Shown: positions 27,840 through 35,419 of the stretch, in pieces
How positions within the stretch are numbered: the stretch's first letter is position 1
Layout: each line of letters starts with the position of its first letter
Assembly: GCF_017874595.1 (NCBI RefSeq)
Contig: NZ_JAGILA010000002.1
Coordinates: 868,001 to 932,000 of the forward strand
DNA length: 64,000 nt
Source: Sinorhizobium kostiense
Lineage (GTDB): Bacteria; Pseudomonadota; Alphaproteobacteria; Rhizobiales; Rhizobiaceae
Direction of reading: 5' to 3'
Notes under the pieces: model-generated
Told to the model about the DNA's origin: nothing
The model's input: only the letters and a program-made list of their open reading frames with translations
Database searches by the model: none
Translations under genes and position numbers: made by a program

Positions 27840-30092
27840 CTATTTCTCGCACAGCCTCCGCGGCCCGTGATAAGGCTGGAATGTACAATCGTCGGGGCGG
27901 AACGAACGGTAAGCTCTCGCGCAGGCGCGGAAGTTGCAAGCCGGGGCGGAGCCGGCGACCCTCGGCTCGGCCTCCTCCGGACCGCCCTCGGCCAGGGCCG
28001 CAGTCATGAAGTTCCGCCAGATCTTTGCAGGCAGCTTGCCGCCGGTGACGTCCTTCATCGGTTTCTCGTCGTCGTTGCCGACCCATACGCCGACGATCAG
28101 CGGCTCGGTGAAGCCGATGAACCAGGCGTCGCGGTGGTTCTGGCTGGTGCCGGTTTTGCCGGCCGCCAGCGCTCCTATGTCGGCCTCGCGGCCAGTTCCC
28201 CGTGTAACGACCAGTCGCAGCAGACCGACGAGATCCGGCCGATACTGGCTGATGTCGGTCGTCGGTTTTTTGGCCGGGCCGACGCGGAAGGCCTGCGGCT
28301 GGCCCTCGGCGTGCAGCGACACGATGCCCCAGGGCTCGATTGGCGCCCTGCCCGCCCGAACGGATGCGTAGGCGCCCGTCAGGTCGAGCAAGTTCACTTC
28401 CGAGGAGCCGAGCGCAATGCTCGGCGTGTCGATGAGCTCTGCATCGATCCCGAGTTCTCGCGCGGCTTCGACGACGCGGTCTATCCCGACCTCCATCGCC
28501 AAGGCCACGGTGGCCGCGTTCAGCGAGCGTGCGAAGGCTTCCGCAATGCTGACCGGACCGCTATAGCCGCCGCCGAAATTCTCCGGCGACCAGCCGCCTA
28601 TGTCGATCGGGGCATCGTCGATGGGATCGAAGGGCGTGAGACCCGCCTTGAGCGCGGCATAGTAGACGAAAAGCTTGAATGCCGAGCCAGGCTGGCGCAT
28701 GGCCGAGACGGCGCGGTTGAAAGTATTCTTCGAATAGTCGCGCCCGCCGACCATGGCGACCACGGCGCCTTCAGGCGTCATCGCCACCAGCGATGCCTGC
28801 GATGCGCCAACCTTTGCGCCTTCCCGCTTGAGCGCGTCGGCGACGACCTTTTCGGCGATCGACTGCAATCTCGCCACCATTGTCGTCCTGATCTCAATGG
28901 TGCCGCGATAGGGACCTGCAAGTTCGCGCGCATCCTGCATGACCCAATCGGCAAACCAGCTGCCGGAACGGGTCGCCGGCGTCGTCGGCTGAAGGTCCGC
29001 AAATTCTGCCCGCGCCGTCTCGGCCTGTTCTGCGGTGATCGTGCCTCCCTTGCGCATGGCTTCGAGGACCGATTCGGCCTGACTGCGGGCGCCCTCCGGA
29101 TTGCTAAACGGATTGAGCTGCGAGGGCGCACGGATGATTCCCGCGAGCATTGCCGACTCGCCTACATTGAGTTCGTGCACGTCCTTGTCGAAATAGATGC
29201 GGGCGGCTGCCGGCACCCCGGTCGCACCCGCGCCGAGATAGATATTGTTCAGGTAACGGGTGAGGATCTCGTCCTTGCCGAGCTTGCGCTCCAGCCAGAA
29301 GGCGATCACCGCCTCCTGTATCTTCCGCTTCCAGGTGCGGTCCCGCTCCAGATAGAGGATCTTGATCAGCTGCTGGGTGATCGTGCTGCCGCCTTGGACG
29401 ACTTCCCCCGCCCCGAGATTGGCATAGATTGCCCGGGCGATGCCCCTGAGATCGATGCCGAAATGCGCATAGAAGCGACGGTCCTCCCTCGCGAGTACGG
29501 CATCGATCAGGTGCTGAGGAAAATCCTCTCGCGCCGCATAGGAGCCCTGGAACGGTCCCTGGCTCACCAACGGCTTGCCATCCGCCGTTTCAAGCACCAC
29601 AACCGGCTTCAGCGAGCCATCGGCAATCTCGTCCCAAGGAACGTCCGCCAAGGCCCAGGCGAAGACGGCGATCAGGAGCACAAGGAATCCGGCGCTTCCG
29701 ATCAGGGCACTACGCGCCACCATTCTTGCTGTCGGGCCGTGATTGCTCCTGCTTGAATCGCCTTCCCTCCAGCGCCCGCTTCGAAAGCTTCGCAGCGATG
29801 AGCGAGCTGCTACAGGCACGTCGATGGCAGACCGCGTCGGATTTCTCCTCAGTCGCCCGCGAAGGGAAATGACGCCCGTGCCGATTATTCCAGCCGCCCT
29901 GCGCACAGCCGGCGGCACCTCCTCGCGGAGGGCTCGGCCAAGCCTCGTGAGGGCGCGTCCAACTCCGGCAAGGGCCTTCCGCGTCTTGGCAAAATCCAAC
30001 CTCTGCTGCTCGGGGCAGTGATCACGATCGAACAGAGGCCCACCCGACCCCTCGTCGTCCCGACCTTCCGACGCGACTTCGCTTTCGGCCAT
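27840..30092 (-). CDS. Class A penicillin-binding protein (glycosyltransferase/transpeptidase)
   Basis: A 750-residue bifunctional peptidoglycan synthase. An unusually long basic cytoplasmic segment (about 120 residues) precedes one membrane helix (about 127-148). The GT51 domain has EDRRFYAHFGIDLRG near 200 and GGSTITQQLIKI. The transpeptidase domain has active-site SAFK in RQPGSAFKLF, then KTGTSQNHRDAWF. It polymerises and crosslinks glycan strands in the periplasm. It belongs to the PBP1a/1c group; which paralogue cannot be decided. Confidence 0.93.
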   Translation of the reverse strand: MAESEVASEGRDDEGSGGPLFDRDHCPEQQRLDFAKTRKALAGVGRALTRLGRALREEVPPAVRRAAGIIGTGVISLRGRLRRNPTRSAIDVPVAARSSLRSFRSGRWREGDSSRSNHGPTARMVARSALIGSAGFLVLLIAVFAWALADVPWDEIADGSLKPVVVLETADGKPLVSQGPFQGSYAAREDFPQHLIDAVLAREDRRFYAHFGIDLRGIARAIYANLGAGEVVQGGSTITQQLIKILYLERDRTWKRKIQEAVIAFWLERKLGKDEILTRYLNNIYLGAGATGVPAAARIYFDKDVHELNVGESAMLAGIIRAPSQLNPFSNPEGARSQAESVLEAMRKGGTITAEQAETARAEFADLQPTTPATRSGSWFADWVMQDARELAGPYRGTIEIRTTMVARLQSIAEKVVADALKREGAKVGASQASLVAMTPEGAVVAMVGGRDYSKNTFNRAVSAMRQPGSAFKLFVYYAALKAGLTPFDPIDDAPIDIGGWSPENFGGGYSGPVSIAEAFARSLNAATVALAMEVGIDRVVEAARELGIDAELIDTPSIALGSSEVNLLDLTGAYASVRAGRAPIEPWGIVSLHAEGQPQAFRVGPAKKPTTDISQYRPDLVGLLRLVVTRGTGREADIGALAAGKTGTSQNHRDAWFIGFTEPLIVGVWVGNDDEKPMKDVTGGKLPAKIWRNFMTAALAEGGPEEAEPRVAGSAPACNFRACARAYRSFRPDDCTFQPYHGPRRLCEK

Positions 30093-30204
30093 CCGAGCTC
30101 CCGATCAGCCGCTCCCTTTGGACAAGGCGTCCAGGAGAGATACGTCTTCGCCTGCTGCTGGCGTTTGGGCGCCCGCAGTGAGAAGCCTGTAGGCGCGTAG
30201 TGGA

Positions 30205-30516
30205 TCAGTATAGATCATCGTAGGCTGGAGCCCAGCGGCCGCGCTTGCACTTGATCTCTTCCTTGTATTCGTCGGCGTCCCACTTGCGCTCGATCTTGCA
30301 ATTGCCGCGCCGATATTCCTCTTTGTAGGCGCTGCGGTACCGATGCTCGCGGTAGTGGCGCCGGGGGTTCCAATCATGGCGCTCCTGGTAGCGAGGAATC
30401 CATCGTCCGTGACCGCTTTCGTCTTTCCAGGGATCAGCTGCAGCCGTCCCGGCGGCGATCGTCATCGCTGCAACGAGGGTGAGTACCAGACCGGCAATCT
30501 TCCCCGCAACCTCCAT
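30205..30516 (-). CDS. Secreted basic protein, hypothetical
   Basis: The ATG at 30516 follows AAGGAGG and gives 103 residues with a signal peptide (MEVAGKIAGLVLTLVAAMTI, cleavage near TAAA-D). The mature part is rich in Arg, Tyr, His and Trp (WIPRYQERHDWNPRRHYREH) with two cysteines (NCKIERKW, EIKCKRGRW) that could form a disulphide. Periplasmic location is likely. The family resembles small Tyr/Arg-rich rhizobial envelope proteins without known role. It lies upstream of the penicillin-binding protein on the same strand. Confidence 0.78.
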   Translation of the reverse strand: MEVAGKIAGLVLTLVAAMTIAAGTAAADPWKDESGHGRWIPRYQERHDWNPRRHYREHRYRSAYKEEYRRGNCKIERKWDADEYKEEIKCKRGRWAPAYDDLY

Positions 30517-30790
30517 TGTAGGCCTCCTTGCCTTCCGCGCATAACGCAATCATCGGCGAGTGGTTGCGACAAACTTGTCCAAAACATGGTCGCGCTACGT
30601 CAGGGACGGTAATCCACTGTTCTCAGCTGCCCCTGGAACCATCGGCGCACTCGCTGCCGAAGAACTGCAACCTGTCGTTAACCATAGGTAACGTTACGCG
30701 GGGAACAGACGGAGCGCCGCCACAGGATTATCCCGATCTGGCGTTCTTTACGGCCGAGGCCGCAGATCACATGAATTTGGAGGATGAGGA

Positions 30791-30937
30791 ATGGTCAAAT
30801 CGGGGCTGGGCGCAACGGTCGCCGTTCTCGTGGTTTCGATCGCCGTCAGCGGCATTCTCCATATAGCCCTGTCTCAACACCGGACAGAGGCAAATGCCGC
30901 CATTTCCCGCGAGATCACCTCATCGATACCACGCTGA
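30791..30937 (+). CDS. Small membrane protein, 48 residues
   Basis: The frame starts MVKSGLGATVAVLVVSIAVS, continues through a hydrophobic helix and ends in a polar tail (SQHRTEANAAISREITSSIP). GGAGG lies 7 nt before the ATG. One membrane helix with the C-terminus outside is expected. A perfect 9-bp inverted repeat at 31011-31034 lies 74 bases downstream but has no T-run. Function is unknown. Confidence 0.55.
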   Translation: MVKSGLGATVAVLVVSIAVSGILHIALSQHRTEANAAISREITSSIPR

Positions 30938-31078
30938 AGGTCGCGTAGCGCGCCTTGCCAGCGCGGCCGTCGCTTGCCTCCATTCCGGGCGCTCGACACG
31001 CCTTGGATGCAAAGGCTCGTAGACGCGAGCCTTTCAAGGCTTGCGCTTCCTTCCGCTCTTCAAGAGACGTGGCCGCTT

Positions 31079-31291
31079 TCAGGAATGCCGGTGATGCGGG
31101 TCCGGCGTGAAATCGCCCATCCGAGCCAGGAGCTCGTCGCAGGAGCATTTCTTCTGACCCATGAGGTCGAGAATGCGCCGGGCGGCCCTGTTGGCTTCTG
31201 CCCCATCCTTTCCGACGTTGTGCAGAGCGCACCAAATATCGAGTGCTCCTCGCATAACGTCGACGTCATGTGGTGAATAGGCTTGACGCAC
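31079..31291 (-). CDS. Conserved small hypothetical protein
   Basis: A 70-residue soluble protein: MRQAYSPHDVDVMRGALDIW, then CALHNVGKDGAEANRAARRI and LDLMGQKKCSCDELLARMGD. The two Cys in KKCSCDE and three late His residues (PHHRHS) could bind metal, but this is speculation. Such proteins are frequent as isolated genes in Rhizobiales. It is not obviously in an operon. Confidence 0.65.
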   Translation of the reverse strand: MRQAYSPHDVDVMRGALDIWCALHNVGKDGAEANRAARRILDLMGQKKCSCDELLARMGDFTPDPHHRHS

Positions 31292-31489
31292 GAACCCCTC
31301 CCAAGGTGTACCTCAATGCGCGCCATCATGGGGCATTTCAGGGGAAATTCAAGAAAATAGTGAGGTACCCCAATAAGTCATACGATTGGGCCCGGAGCGC
31401 GGAGATTTCCATCGCTTCCGCGCCGGATGCCAAGCGTCGGTTCGGGTCGCCATCTTAACGGGAGCTTAAGTTTCTACTGCTAAATCTAG

Positions 31490-31560
31490 CGGTGCGATGA
31501 TGGACACTCGCAACGCTCAACTCCCCTTTCGAAACCGGCACGCGCCGGTTTCCTTTTTTC
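31490..31560 (+). ncRNA. Candidate small RNA with rho-independent terminator
   Basis: A perfect 9-bp hairpin (GAAACCGGC/GCCGGTTTC, 31531-31552) is followed by CC and six T, a textbook plus-strand terminator, yet no plus-strand protein gene lies within 590 bases upstream. Just before it is AACTCCCCTTTC, a pyrimidine-rich single strand that could pair with ribosome sites. Upstream CTTAAC (31457) and CTGCTA are 17 bases apart. The 5' end is a guess. Confidence 0.4.
31531..31560 (+). terminator. Strong plus-strand rho-independent terminator
   Basis: A 9-bp perfect GC-rich stem with a 4-base loop and a T-run (TTTTTT) on the plus strand. It sits 14 bases from the stop of convergent pncB, whose own transcript would read the hairpin without a T-tract. 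Confidence 0.75.
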
Positions 31561-31573
31561 CGGATATGGCAGG

Positions 31574-32878
31574 TCAGACACGAACGGTCTGTTCGACAAA
31601 ATCCTCGGTGCCAAAGAATTTCAGGTAGCGTTCCACCTCCGCAGGATCGCCTATGACCTTGCGCGGATTGTCAGAGAGCTTGACGGCCGGGCGGCCGTTG
31701 GCTTCGCTGACCTTGCAGACGATCGAAATCGGGTTGAGGCCGCGGATCTCCGTGGGCGCGCAATCGGCAAAATCATTGGTGAGGTTGGTTCCCCAACCGA
31801 AACTCATGCGCACGCACCCTTCGAAATGGCGGTATGTCTTGATGATTGTGTCGACGTCTAGGCCGTCGGAGAAAATCAACAGTTTCTCCCGGGGGTCGCG
31901 GCCCATCTCCTTCCACCAGGCAATAATCCTCTCGCCGCCGTCGATAGGCGGAGCGCTGTCCGGCCTGAAGCCGGTCCAATCCGAAACCCAGTTCGGCGCA
32001 TTCCTCAGGAAGGCCGCGGTGCCGAACGCATCCGGCAGCACGATCAGAAGATTGCCGCCATAGAGCCGGTTCCAGTCCTGCAGGACCTTGTAGGGCGCCT
32101 CGGCAAGCTCTTCGTCGTTGCGGGCCAGTGCCGCCACCACCATCGGCAGCTCATGCGCATTGGTACCGAGCGCCTCCAGATCGGTATCCATGGCGAGAAG
32201 CACGTTGCTCGAGCCCGTGAAGGACGCGCCGATGCCTTCCTTCAGTGCCTCCACGCACCAGCGCTGCCACAGGAAGCTGTGGCGGCGGCGGGTACCGAAG
32301 TCGGAAATGCGCAGGTTCGGATATTGCCTGAGCCGCTCGACCTTCGACCACATCTTGGCCTTGGCTCGCGCATAGAGTACGTCGAGCGTGAAGGGGCCGA
32401 GGCCCTTCATCGCAGCACGCGAGCGCAATTCGTTGATGATGGCGAGCGCCGGTATTTCCCACATTGTCGTCTCGACCCAGCGGCCACGGAAGGTCAACTC
32501 GAACTGGCCGTCACGACGCGACAGCTCGTATCCGGGCAGGCGGAATTTGGCGAGCCAGGCGAGGAAATCCGCGGAGAAAATCTGCTTGCGGCCGTAGAAT
32601 GTGTTACCCGCCAGCCAGATCATCTCCTTTTTGGTAAAGCGCAGGCTGCGCGCGTGGTCGAGCTGATCGCGAAGTTCCTGCTCGTCGATTTCCTCGGCAA
32701 GCCGCACGGTTTTGGTGCGATTGATCAGAGAAAAGGTCGCGTCAACCTCCGGGTAGAGCTTCCAGATCATCTGCAACATCAGTAGCTTATAGAAATCCGT
32801 GTCCAAAAGGCTGCGGATGATCGGATCGAGCTTCCAGGTATGATTGTAGACCCGTCGCGCAATATCGGTCTTTGGCAT
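31574..32878 (-). CDS. pncB: Nicotinate phosphoribosyltransferase
   Basis: The 434-residue enzyme makes nicotinate mononucleotide from nicotinate and PRPP in NAD salvage. Features include [17 protein letters not shown] near the N-terminus, [14 protein letters not shown] around the catalytic His region, [12 protein letters not shown] and the C-terminal [11 protein letters not shown]. The ATG at 32878 begins [20 protein letters not shown], which matches family starts; an earlier in-frame start adds 40 atypical residues. pncA, the step before it, lies 148 bases upstream on the same strand. Confidence 0.94.
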   Translation of the reverse strand: MPKTDIARRVYNHTWKLDPIIRSLLDTDFYKLLMLQMIWKLYPEVDATFSLINRTKTVRLAEEIDEQELRDQLDHARSLRFTKKEMIWLAGNTFYGRKQIFSADFLAWLAKFRLPGYELSRRDGQFELTFRGRWVETTMWEIPALAIINELRSRAAMKGLGPFTLDVLYARAKAKMWSKVERLRQYPNLRISDFGTRRRHSFLWQRWCVEALKEGIGASFTGSSNVLLAMDTDLEALGTNAHELPMVVAALARNDEELAEAPYKVLQDWNRLYGGNLLIVLPDAFGTAAFLRNAPNWVSDWTGFRPDSAPPIDGGERIIAWWKEMGRDPREKLLIFSDGLDVDTIIKTYRHFEGCVRMSFGWGTNLTNDFADCAPTEIRGLNPISIVCKVSEANGRPAVKLSDNPRKVIGDPAEVERYLKFFGTEDFVEQTVRV

Positions 32879-33026
32879 CTCAGACAAACGCTCCTTCTGG
32901 ACTGCGACGATCTCGAGCGGACGGCCCGAAGGGCAGCGCGATCGGTTGCAAAAGTCAGAGCAGGAATCTGACAAAGAAACCGTAAACGGCGCTTCCAAAT
33001 CCGGACCAACTTTAGAGGTCCTGAGC

Positions 33027-33626
33027 CTAGATCAAATTGACGCCGGCATTGCGCATGCGTGCCGTCATCGCCGCAAGCGAGCCGTTCAGGTCAATGCCGC
33101 GGCAGGCGTCGAGTACCACGGATGTCGAAAAACCCTCGGCCACCGCATCGAGCGCGGAGAAGGCGACGCAATAATCGGTCGCCAGGCCGCAGAGCTGGAC
33201 TTTCGTGATGCCGCGTTCGCGGAGATAGCCGGCGAGGCCCGTCGGGGTCTTGTGATCATTCTCGAAGAAGGCCGAATAGCTGTCGATCTCTGCTCGAAAG
33301 CCCTTGCGCACGACAAGTTCGGCCGTCCTCCATCCAAGGCCGGGGTGGAAGTCGGCGCCCGTGCTGCCCTGTATACAATGATCCGGCCAAAGCGTCTGCT
33401 CACCATAGGGCATTGTCGTCGTCTCGAATGGCGCCATGCCGGGATGGCTGGACGCGAAGCTCGAATGGCCGGCCGGGTGCCAGTCTTGTGTCAAGATCAC
33501 GTGAGGGGCCAGTTCGATCAGGCGATTGATTGCCGGCACGATTTCGTCGCCGCCCTCGACCGGAAGCGCGCCGCCAGGACAGAAGTCATTCTGCATGTCG
33601 ATGACGATCAACGCTTCATGAGCCAT
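33027..33626 (-). CDS. pncA: Nicotinamidase
   Basis: A 199-residue cysteine hydrolase that deamidates nicotinamide to nicotinate. The catalytic Asp is in [21 protein letters not shown] (read in two parts), the Lys in VVRKGF, the metal-binding DWHP in [14 protein letters not shown], and the nucleophile Cys in [17 protein letters not shown]. It acts directly before PncB, and the two genes are neighbours in the same direction, forming a nicotinamide salvage pair. Confidence 0.94.
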   Translation of the reverse strand: MAHEALIVIDMQNDFCPGGALPVEGGDEIVPAINRLIELAPHVILTQDWHPAGHSSFASSHPGMAPFETTTMPYGEQTLWPDHCIQGSTGADFHPGLGWRTAELVVRKGFRAEIDSYSAFFENDHKTPTGLAGYLRERGITKVQLCGLATDYCVAFSALDAVAEGFSTSVVLDACRGIDLNGSLAAMTARMRNAGVNLI

Positions 33627-33831
33627 GTGCCCTCCTCGCGGTCAGCCCGTGAGCCGACGATCGCAAATTCGATTCCGATGCAAGATCAATCATAGAACGC
33701 GCGGGGCGGCAAGCATGTTCACCGCGCACTACTCCAACCCGGCAGGGATCGCCTGGGCCGACAGGCGATCGCTTCTAAAGGGCTGCGAAGTGCCGCTACG
33801 GAGGCTCAGGTGGAGGCGCCGGCCTCCGTCC

Positions 33832-35019
33832 TCAATTGCCGAGATCGTTGATATTGTCCGCGACATTGACGCCGGAATTCGCGATTCCGATCGGTCTCGC
33901 GATGAATTCCATGAACTTGGTGATGTCGACCGAGGGGTGGCGCGAGGCGTAGATCACATCGCGGTTCTTGATCGGGAATGTCTGGCCGACGATCAGACTG
34001 TCGGGGTTCGTCATATCGAAACGGTAGACGATCGGATAGCGGCCGACGCTGTCAGGCTTCATGCCCTTCTTCAGCATTGCGTGGAAGCGCTCCTGCCCAA
34101 GAAGGCTCATAGCGATGTCCGGTTCCTCGTAACGGAAAACGAAATAGCCCTTCGCATCGACCGTTCGGTCGGAACCGCCGCCGGCAAGCGCCACCGCTTC
34201 CAGCAGGTTCAAGTCGTTGGAGCCGAACTCGACGCGTTGGTTCGCACGGACCTGCCCCAGGATCGTGAAGGTGCGCGGGTCGCGCGTGACGAAGATCTGG
34301 TCGCCCGGCTTGACGTGGATGTTTTCCGTCGGGCTTTCGATGATCGACTTCAGAAGCACTGTGCCGGTCTTCTTGCCGCGCACGAGCGTGACATAAGTCT
34401 CGTAGGGCTGGGCCGACGGCCCTCCGGCCTTGGCGATGACTTCGTTGATCGTCTCGCTGACGAGGTTGAGCGGCACGACCGAGGGACGGCCGACCGCACC
34501 GGAAACCGTCACGATGCGCGAGGCCGTCGAGGTGCTCGTCACGATCACGTCGGGCTCCACCGCCTTCTGTCTGAGAGCGTCGAGGATCGCCTGACGGGCC
34601 TGCTCCAGCGTCAGCCCTGCGAACCTGACCGAGCCGACATAGGGAATGGCCGCCTTGCCATCCGGCTGGACGACCAGGTCGATGCTCGTCTGTTTCGATT
34701 CCGTTGTGGAGAACAGTCCGTCGCTGCCGGCTTCAAAGATGGTGACCTTCAACTGGTCGCCAACGCCGATCACAACCTGGCCAACGCCGCCGCCGATTCC
34801 GAATCGGCGGCTGAGCGTCGTCGCCACATAGTCGGAAACGAGCCGCGCGGACTGGCCATCGACATCAACAATATCGAAAACCGTGGCGTTCCTTCTGCCG
34901 ATCTCGGCGCCGGACTGGCCGGCCTCCGCCACGATGTCGCTGCTCAAGGGTCCCTCGCCCGGTACGGCCTGACATCCCGCAAGCGCGGTACAAAGCAGAA
35001 GGGCAGTCACACGTTTCAC
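33832..35019 (-). CDS. rkpU: Capsule polysaccharide export lipoprotein RkpU (Wza-like)
   Basis: A polysaccharide export protein of 395 residues. The GTG at 35019, with GGAG 7 nt upstream, gives a classic lipoprotein signal (MKRVTALLLCTALAGC, lipobox LAGC with Cys16); a start at 35127 would bury it. The body has the export domain (DLVVQPDGKAAIPYVGSVRF) and SLBB-type repeats (VTVSGAVGRPSVVPL, TFTILGQVRANQRVEF). It should form the outer-membrane channel for K-antigen. It is divergent from rkpA, and a GC palindrome (33812-33827) follows the stop. Confidence 0.88.
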   Translation of the reverse strand: MKRVTALLLCTALAGCQAVPGEGPLSSDIVAEAGQSGAEIGRRNATVFDIVDVDGQSARLVSDYVATTLSRRFGIGGGVGQVVIGVGDQLKVTIFEAGSDGLFSTTESKQTSIDLVVQPDGKAAIPYVGSVRFAGLTLEQARQAILDALRQKAVEPDVIVTSTSTASRIVTVSGAVGRPSVVPLNLVSETINEVIAKAGGPSAQPYETYVTLVRGKKTGTVLLKSIIESPTENIHVKPGDQIFVTRDPRTFTILGQVRANQRVEFGSNDLNLLEAVALAGGGSDRTVDAKGYFVFRYEEPDIAMSLLGQERFHAMLKKGMKPDSVGRYPIVYRFDMTNPDSLIVGQTFPIKNRDVIYASRHPSVDITKFMEFIARPIGIANSGVNVADNINDLGN

Positions 35020-35419
35020 TACGACACTCCAGTTTCGGCACAGCGATGATTCCATTCGGATATCGGCGCCGCATCTTTCCCCGGCAGGGAACCCGCCGGT
35101 CCCTGAAAAGCACAATCGCCGTCTCACAACAAGTCACACCCGGCCAAGGCAGCCAAAATATTCGGCACTGCGCCTTTCCGGCCATACCGCCTTCAAATCG
35201 ATTACAGGCTGTCGCCGTAATTGTCTTGGATGAAGATTGTGAGGCGGATATCTAGGCCTTCGGGGTTGAAAGCTAGGCGGTATGGGTTAAAAGCTCGCTA
35301 ATACTCAGGGGAACAACACGGGGAAATCACCCAAGGAAGTGTCGCTCTATTGCAATTTACGTTTGGCGTTGCAATGGACTAGAACAATTTAAACGGCAGT
35401 TCAGAGCGTTCGATCATAT
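35020..35419. promoter_or_regulatory. Divergent rkpU-rkpA regulatory region
   Basis: This 400-base gap must hold promoters for rkpU (left) and rkpA (right). It contains paired direct repeats (GGGTTGAAAGCT at 35263 and GGGTTAAAAGCT at 35284) exactly 21 bases apart, and two TTGCAA words near 35350-35375. The last 100 bases are AT-rich. No good sigma-70 pair and no ribosome site is seen just before rkpA. Confidence 0.5.
35263..35295 (+). repeat. Tandem 12-base direct repeats, 21-base period
   Basis: Two near-identical 12-mers (one mismatch) begin 21 bases apart, two helical turns, about 135 bases before the rkpA start. The spacing suits a dimeric regulator binding one DNA face. Confidence 0.5.

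Noticed and set aside
31011-31034. Perfect 9-bp inverted repeat AAAGGCTCG/CGAGCCTTT
   Set aside because: A hairpin is certain but no T-run follows on either strand, so I did not list it as a terminator.
33812-33827. Palindrome GGAGGC/GCCTCC just after rkpU
   Set aside because: Close to the stop, but without a T-run; could be a weak RNA-stability hairpin only.
33625-35049. 474-codon plus-strand frame opposite rkpU
   Set aside because: Mirror of rkpU, whose lipobox and export domain are clear. The frame has Arg/Asp-rich shadow composition.
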